From contig CAZAQL010000058.1 of assembly GCA_964487295.1 (NCBI GenBank), positions 1 through 17,111 on the forward strand: a stretch of DNA of 17,111 nt, in the 5' to 3' direction. This document shows positions 15,871-17,111 of the stretch, piece by piece. Under the pieces are notes generated by a model that made no database searches, was not told where the DNA came from, and saw only the letters and a program-made list of their open reading frames with translations. The first letter of the stretch is position 1; each line of letters starts with the position of its first letter. This stretch comes from JAPEKQ01 sp964487295 (lineage in GTDB: Bacteria; Joyebacterota; Joyebacteria; Joyebacterales; Joyebacteraceae). The position numbers and the translations under genes were made by a program.

Positions 15871-16905
15871 CTACCTCTTGGCCGAACGCATCAGGACTGG
15901 TTCGTAGTGCGAGATGTTCTCGAGGATCTTGCCCGTGCCGAGAACAACACACGTCAGCGGGTTCTCGACCACGTTGATGGGGAGCTTCGTCTCCTCGCGG
16001 AGAAGGACGTCAAGCCCGCGCAGGAGAGAGCCGCCTCCGCTCATCACGATACCACGGTCGACCAGGTCCGCCGCGAGCTCGGGCGGCGTCTCCTCGAGCG
16101 ACAGCTTGAGTCCCTCGACGATGGCCGAGATCGGTTCCTGGAGCGCCTCCCGGATCTCCTCCGATGTGATCCGGAGGGTCCGCGGCACGCCCCCGACCAG
16201 ATCGCGGCCCTTGACCTCCATCTCCATCTCGTCCTCGAGCGGATAGGCCGACCCGATCTGGATCTTGATCTGCTCCGCCGTCTGCTCGCCGATGAGGAGG
16301 TTATAGCTCCGGCGAAGGTGGTTCATGATGGCCTCGTCCATCTCGTCCCCTCCGACGCGCACCGACGTGTGGTTCACGATGCCCGAGAGGGCGATGACGG
16401 CGATCTCCGTGGTCCCTCCGCCGATGTCGACGACCATGTTGCCGGCCGGCGCCTCGACCGGCAGACCGACGCCGATGGCGGCGGCGACCGGTTCCGCGAC
16501 GAGGAAGACCTCGCGCGCCCCCGCGTGCTCCGCGGAGTCCTGCACGGCCCGGCGCTCGACCTCGGTGATGCCCGAGGGGACGCAGATGACCATGCGCGGG
16601 CGGACCAGAAGCCGTCGGCGCTGAACCTGGAGAATGAACTCTCTGAGCAGATCCTCGGTTCCCTCGAAGTCGGCGATGACGCCGTCCTTGAGCGGTCTGA
16701 GCGCCTTGATGCCGTCGGGCGTGCGGCCGAGCATCTGCTTGGCCTTGCTGCCGACCGCGACGACTCTGCCCGTGGCCTTCTCCACGGCGATGACGGACGG
16801 TTCGTCGAGAACAACACCTCGCCCCTTCACATAGACGAGCGTGTTGGCGGTTCCAAGATCGATGGCGACGTCGTTGACGATACCGAGTATGGAGTCCAAG
16901 AACAT
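15871..16905 (-). CDS. mreB: rod shape-determining protein MreB
   Basis: MreB is the bacterial actin that forms membrane-bound filaments and guides side-wall synthesis. The 344 residues contain the actin-fold motifs: phosphate-1 DLGTANT (16-22), EPVAAAIG (138-145) with the likely catalytic Glu138, phosphate-2 DIGGGTTE (160-167), GGDEMDEAI (185-193) and the adenosine motif MSGGGSLL (288-295). Length and sequence are fully typical. The ATG has only a weak ribosome-binding site (GGGA about eight bases upstream), but the N-terminus matches the family. First gene of the elongasome operon; mreC begins eight bases after it. Confidence 0.98.
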   Translation of the reverse strand: MFLDSILGIVNDVAIDLGTANTLVYVKGRGVVLDEPSVIAVEKATGRVVAVGSKAKQMLGRTPDGIKALRPLKDGVIADFEGTEDLLREFILQVQRRRLLVRPRMVICVPSGITEVERRAVQDSAEHAGAREVFLVAEPVAAAIGVGLPVEAPAGNMVVDIGGGTTEIAVIALSGIVNHTSVRVGGDEMDEAIMNHLRRSYNLLIGEQTAEQIKIQIGSAYPLEDEMEMEVKGRDLVGGVPRTLRITSEEIREALQEPISAIVEGLKLSLEETPPELAADLVDRGIVMSGGGSLLRGLDVLLREETKLPINVVENPLTCVVLGTGKILENISHYEPVLMRSAKR

Positions 16906-17111
16906 GGCTTTGTCCCGTCAAGGGCCGGGCGAGTGCCGGCGAGTGACATCGACCTGCACGAAGGTTCCGACCGGGGCGAGCTCTCGTGTCCCGCCCGCTA
17001 GATGTGTCCGAGTTCCTTCCTTTTTATTGTATGCCTGGCCGAACTCGTTAAAAATCTGGATAGAAGTTTCATTCGGATCCGGAAATATCTTATAACTCAG
17101 CAAAGGTCTTT
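16906..17111 (-). promoter_or_regulatory. AT-rich upstream region and presumed promoter of mreB operon
   Basis: The outer half (about 17015-17111) is strikingly AT-rich against a GC-rich background. On the minus strand it holds TACAAT (17031-17026) as a good -10 hexamer, with only TTTTTA (17054-17049) at the -35 position 17 bases away. A start near 17019 would give a leader of about 115 bases with no stable fold that I can see. TATAAG near 17093-17088 could be a second -10, its -35 being outside the window. No convincing gene lies here. Confidence 0.4.

Noticed and set aside
17071..17085. CGGATCCG palindrome upstream of mreB as an operator
   Set aside because: Only eight bases are symmetric and the flanks do not pair; such a short palindrome is expected by chance.
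16918..17103. 61-codon frame upstream of mreB on the minus strand
   Set aside because: No recognisable family or strong ribosome-binding site; it spans the AT-rich presumed promoter and ends in leader-like sequence.
1..17111. Mobile element, CRISPR array, prophage or riboswitch
   Set aside because: I found no transposase or integrase, no spaced direct repeats, no phage genes, and no known riboswitch core in the short spacers. Gene content and composition look like a native chromosome.

Overview
This 17.1 kb window is GC-rich (about two thirds GC by eye) and fully packed on the minus strand: thirteen protein genes, one tRNA, and short regulatory gaps. I see no mobile element, CRISPR array or prophage. 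Bacterial shape genes, a complete upper-to-middle glycolysis operon with a pyrophosphate-type phosphofructokinase, and a huge secreted gingipain-like (C25) peptidase with a FlgD/type-A C-terminal sorting-like domain suggest an uncultured member of the FCB superphylum (Eisenbacteria, Krumholzibacteriota, Latescibacterota or similar). That placement is inference; no rRNA or marker phylogeny was available.

Layout, in direction of transcription (right to left). (1) Positions 17111-16906 hold an AT-rich presumed promoter and leader. (2) The elongasome operon follows: mreB, mreC, mreD, mrdA (PBP2), rodA, lgt, comF. Its genes overlap or are separated by a few bases, and several start with GTG. It builds the side-wall peptidoglycan machinery (MreB filament, MreCD, RodA glycosyltransferase, PBP2 transpeptidase), with lipoprotein diacylglyceryl transferase and a ComF-family phosphoribosyltransferase as passengers. 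(3) A consensus-like sigma70 promoter (TTGACA, 17 bases, TAGTAT) at 9652-9624 opens the glycolysis operon: pfkA (PPi-type), fba (class II), gap, pgk, tpiA, then secG and tRNA-Leu(GAG). It is closed by a perfect 12-bp hairpin terminator at 3843-3813. (4) A second TTGACA promoter at 3723-3695 reads through a short leader with two competing hairpins into a 1188-residue secreted C25 peptidase that ends near the left edge.

The glycolysis operon covers fructose-6-phosphate to 3-phosphoglycerate; phosphoglycerate mutase, enolase and pyruvate kinase are not in the window. Its tail tpiA-secG-tRNA-Leu(GAG) matches the secG-leuU neighbourhood known from Escherichia coli, so the tRNA is probably cut from the end of a protein-coding transcript. 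The points most worth a second look are the Asp104/Lys124 PPi signature of the phosphofructokinase, the three-hairpin cluster with a UUCG tetraloop between gap and pgk, the leader of the C25 peptidase, and a possible all Cys/His metal site in PBP2. No clearly new biological system is visible; most of the window is well-known housekeeping machinery.
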